DNA of 64,000 bases from Hydractinia symbiolongicarpus (Eukaryota > Cnidaria > Hydrozoa > Anthoathecata > Hydractiniidae). Below the pieces are notes generated by a model, which ran no database searches, had not been told where the DNA came from, and worked only from the letters and a program-made list of their open reading frames with translations. Shown here piece after piece: positions 62,251-64,000 of this stretch (its first letter is position 1; each line of letters opens with the position of its first letter). The DNA is taken from contig NC_079884.1 of assembly GCF_029227915.1 (NCBI RefSeq), forward strand, positions 3,102,001-3,166,000, in the 5' to 3' direction. The position numbers and the translations under genes were made by a program.

Positions 62251-62277
62251 CTCTCCGCAACACTTTCTATATTGATT
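62251..62277. other. Right end of the insertion with 10-bp inverted match to the left end
   Basis: CTCTCCGCAA (62251-62260) is the reverse complement of TTGCGGAGAG at 60021-60030. Seventeen more bases (CACTTTCTATATTGATT) lie between it and the satellite, so if these are terminal repeats the right one is not quite terminal. Confidence 0.45.
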
Positions 62278-64000
62278 ACTGTGGGACCAATCCTAGCCGT
62301 TAGTTCGCGCTGAAGAAATACAGACAGTTTCAAAAACTACATTTCAATGACTTTCTAACGGGTTCAATCCGTTTGAGTTACAACGGTTGCGTCACATATT
62401 CGTACCAACATGTATTTAGTGATTTTCTTCCGATATTACTAAGTTGTATTGCTTTTTACAGTGAAACGATTGACTGTGGGAATTAATTGAACTGATTCTG
62501 TACTGTGACCTCATAAATGTGATAAATGAGCAATTGGTCTCCAAGTAATTACATTCTTCTTAATTTGACATGATTGCTGGAATTCAGCGATTACATTAGG
62601 CTCAGTGGTAGCGCTTTATTTAAAATTTTAGATAAATAAGACTTTTCTTATTGTGGGACCAATCCTGGCCGTTAGCACTCGCTGAATAAATAGGATCTGT
62701 TCCAAAGACTACATTTCATTGACTTTCTAGCGGCATAAATCCGTTTGAGTTACAACGGTTGCGTCACATATTCGTACCAACATGTATTTAGCGATAGTAT
62801 TCGGATATTACTAGGTTGCATCGCTTCTAACAGTGAAACGAGTGACTGTGGGATTTAATTGAACTGATTCTGGAATGTGACCTTATAAATGTGATAAATG
62901 AGCCAATTGGTCACCACTCCATTACATTCTTCCTAATTTGACATGATTGCTGGAATTCAGCGATTACATTAGGCTCTGTGGTAGCGCTTTATTTAAAATT
63001 TTAGATAAATAAGACTTTTCTTACTGTGGGACCAATCCTGACCGGTAGCACTCGCTGAATAAATAGGATCTGTTCCAAAGACAACATTTCATTGACTTTC
63101 TAGCGGCATAAATCCGTTTGAGTCACAACGGTTGCGTCACATATTCGTACCAACATGTATTTAGCGATGGTATTCGGATATTACTAGGTTGCATCACTTT
63201 TAACAGTGAAACGTTTGACTGTGGGACTTAATTGAACTGATTTTGAACTTTGACCTTATAAATGTGATAAATAAACCAGTTTGACTACAAGAACTAACAT
63301 TCTTCTTCATTTGACATGATTGCTGGAACTCAGTGATTACACTGGGCGCCGTGGTAGCGCTTTATTAAAAAATTAAGATAAATAAGTCATTTTTTACTGT
63401 GGGACCCATCCTAGCCGTTAGTTCGCGCTGAAGAAATAGAGACAGGTTCAAAAACTACATTTCATTGATTTTCTAACGGTGTCAATCCGTTTGAGTTACA
63501 ACGGTTGCGTCACTTATTCGTACCAACATGTATTTAGTGATTTTGATCCGATATTACTAAGTTGTAATGCTTTTAACAGTGAAACGATTGACTGTGGGAA
63601 TTAATTGATCTGATTCTGGAATGTGACTTTATAAATGTGATAAATGAGCCAATTGGTCTCCAAGGAATAACATTCTTCTTAATTTGACATGATTGCTGAA
63701 ATTCAGCGATTACATTAGGCTCTGTGGTAGCGCTTTATTTAAAAATTTAGATAAATAAATCATTTTTTACTGTGGGACCAATCCTAGCCGTTTGTTCGCG
63801 CTGAAGAAATACAGACAGTTTCAAAAACTACATTTCAATGACTTTCTAACGGGTTCAATCCGTTTGAATTACAACGGTTGCGTCACATATTCGTACCAAC
63901 ATGTATTTAGTGATTTTCTTCCGATATTACTAAGTTGTATTGCTTTTTACAGTGAAACGATTGACTGTGGGAATTAATTGAACTGATTCTGGACTGTGAC
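62278..64000. repeat. 373-bp satellite array, resumed after the insertion
   Basis: The first 18 bp complete the monomer broken at 60,022. Unit starts are 62296 (372 bp, with the AAATGAGCAATTGG deletion), 62668, 63041, 63414 and 63787 (cut by the window end). 62296 matches 58551 and 59296; 63041, 63414 and 63787 match 55568, 55941 and 56314 of the 9-mer. The unit at 62668 carries a private TCACCACTCCATTAC and has no close partner in the window. The 61-codon frame at 63792 is the same chance frame as at 52963 and 56319. The array continues beyond the right edge. Confidence 0.97.

Larger units (their letters stand above)
60023..62277. mobile_element. 2,255-bp non-satellite insertion inside a satellite monomer
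   Basis: This is the only non-satellite DNA in the window. It begins GCGGAGAGAAGCGG and ends CTATATTGATT, and sits between ATTTTTT and ACTGTGGG of one monomer without loss of satellite bases. A two-base TT duplication at the target is possible but cannot be told from chance. It has no long open frame and I recognise no transposase, reverse transcriptase or helicase. A 10-bp inverted repeat, TTGCGGAGAG (60021-60030) and CTCTCCGCAA (62251-62260), lies at or near the ends. Contents in order are a GC-rich head, a palindrome, TAGC-rich DNA with two inverted-repeat structures, TA microsatellites, a tRNA-like sequence and a TGCCT minisatellite. It could be a non-autonomous transposon, a composite of nested elements, or captured genomic DNA. 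The class is not determined. Confidence 0.6.

Noticed and set aside
60023-62277. Helitron or Tc1/mariner identity of the insertion
   Set aside because: No TC...CTRR ends with an A-T insertion site and no TA duplication; the junctions are ATTTTTT/GCGG and GATT/ACTG.
60023-62277. Assembly join between two arrays
   Set aside because: The broken monomer sums to exactly 373 bp and the unit order continues, which a random join would rarely give; long reads would still be the proof.
61947-62303. Three overlapping frames of 68-69 codons on both strands
   Set aside because: They lie in the low-complexity TGCCT minisatellite, giving Pro/Leu/Ala-rich or Arg/Lys-rich text, and one runs into the satellite.
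52963-63977. Recurrent 61-codon plus-strand frame (52963, 56319, 63792)
   Set aside because: Same chance frame in HOR copies of one monomer type; broken in other types.

Overview
This window is satellite DNA. From base 1 to 60,022, and again from 62,278 to 64,000, it is one head-to-tail tandem array of an AT-rich monomer of about 373 bp, all in the same orientation. I located every monomer start, using the conserved GCCGTTAG-type start. There are 160 complete monomers before 59,668, one monomer split by an insertion (59,668-60,022 plus 62,278-62,295), four more complete monomers, and a partial one at the right edge: 166 in all. Of the first 160, 145 are exactly 373 bp start to start; 13 are 372, one is 367 and one is 379. 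No protein-coding gene is supported. The short open frames of 61-69 codons are chance frames that recur only because the repeat recurs, or lie in low-complexity sequence.

The array is organised in higher-order repeats (HORs) whose period changes along the window. There is a trimer (1-4,096), a tetramer/octamer (4,097-10,437), a hexamer of 2,238 bp (10,563-15,115), and a mixed stretch (15,116-20,507). A 9-mer follows (20,508-25,359), then a heptamer of 2,610 bp (25,360-30,579), and a second, unrelated 2,238-bp hexamer (33,031-37,506) nested in an 11-mer of about 4,101 bp (35,429-43,632). Next come a tetramer (about 42,350-45,124), a four-type mosaic (45,125-48,854), a stretch rich in a divergent subfamily (48,855-52,211), a 9-mer of 3,356 bp (52,212-58,922) and a trimer-like tail (57,805-59,667). 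Several monomers are visible hybrids of two neighbouring types and mark where unequal exchange or conversion took place.

A single non-satellite segment of 2,255 bp (60,023-62,277) interrupts the array. The two pieces of the broken monomer add up to exactly 373 bp and the HOR order continues across the gap, so this is a clean insertion into an existing array, not an array edge. The segment holds a GC-rich head, a paired CACGTG palindrome, TAGC-rich palindromic sequence, two inverted-repeat structures that look like small non-autonomous elements, TA microsatellites, a tRNA-like sequence with A and B boxes but a short anticodon arm, and a degenerate TGCCT minisatellite. A 10-bp inverted repeat lies at or near its two ends.

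Organism: the sequence shows a eukaryotic centromere- or heterochromatin-type satellite. The TAGC-rich, AT-rich insert reminds me of invertebrate, possibly sponge, intergenic DNA, but that is a weak impression. A centromeric role is inference from array length and HOR structure only.
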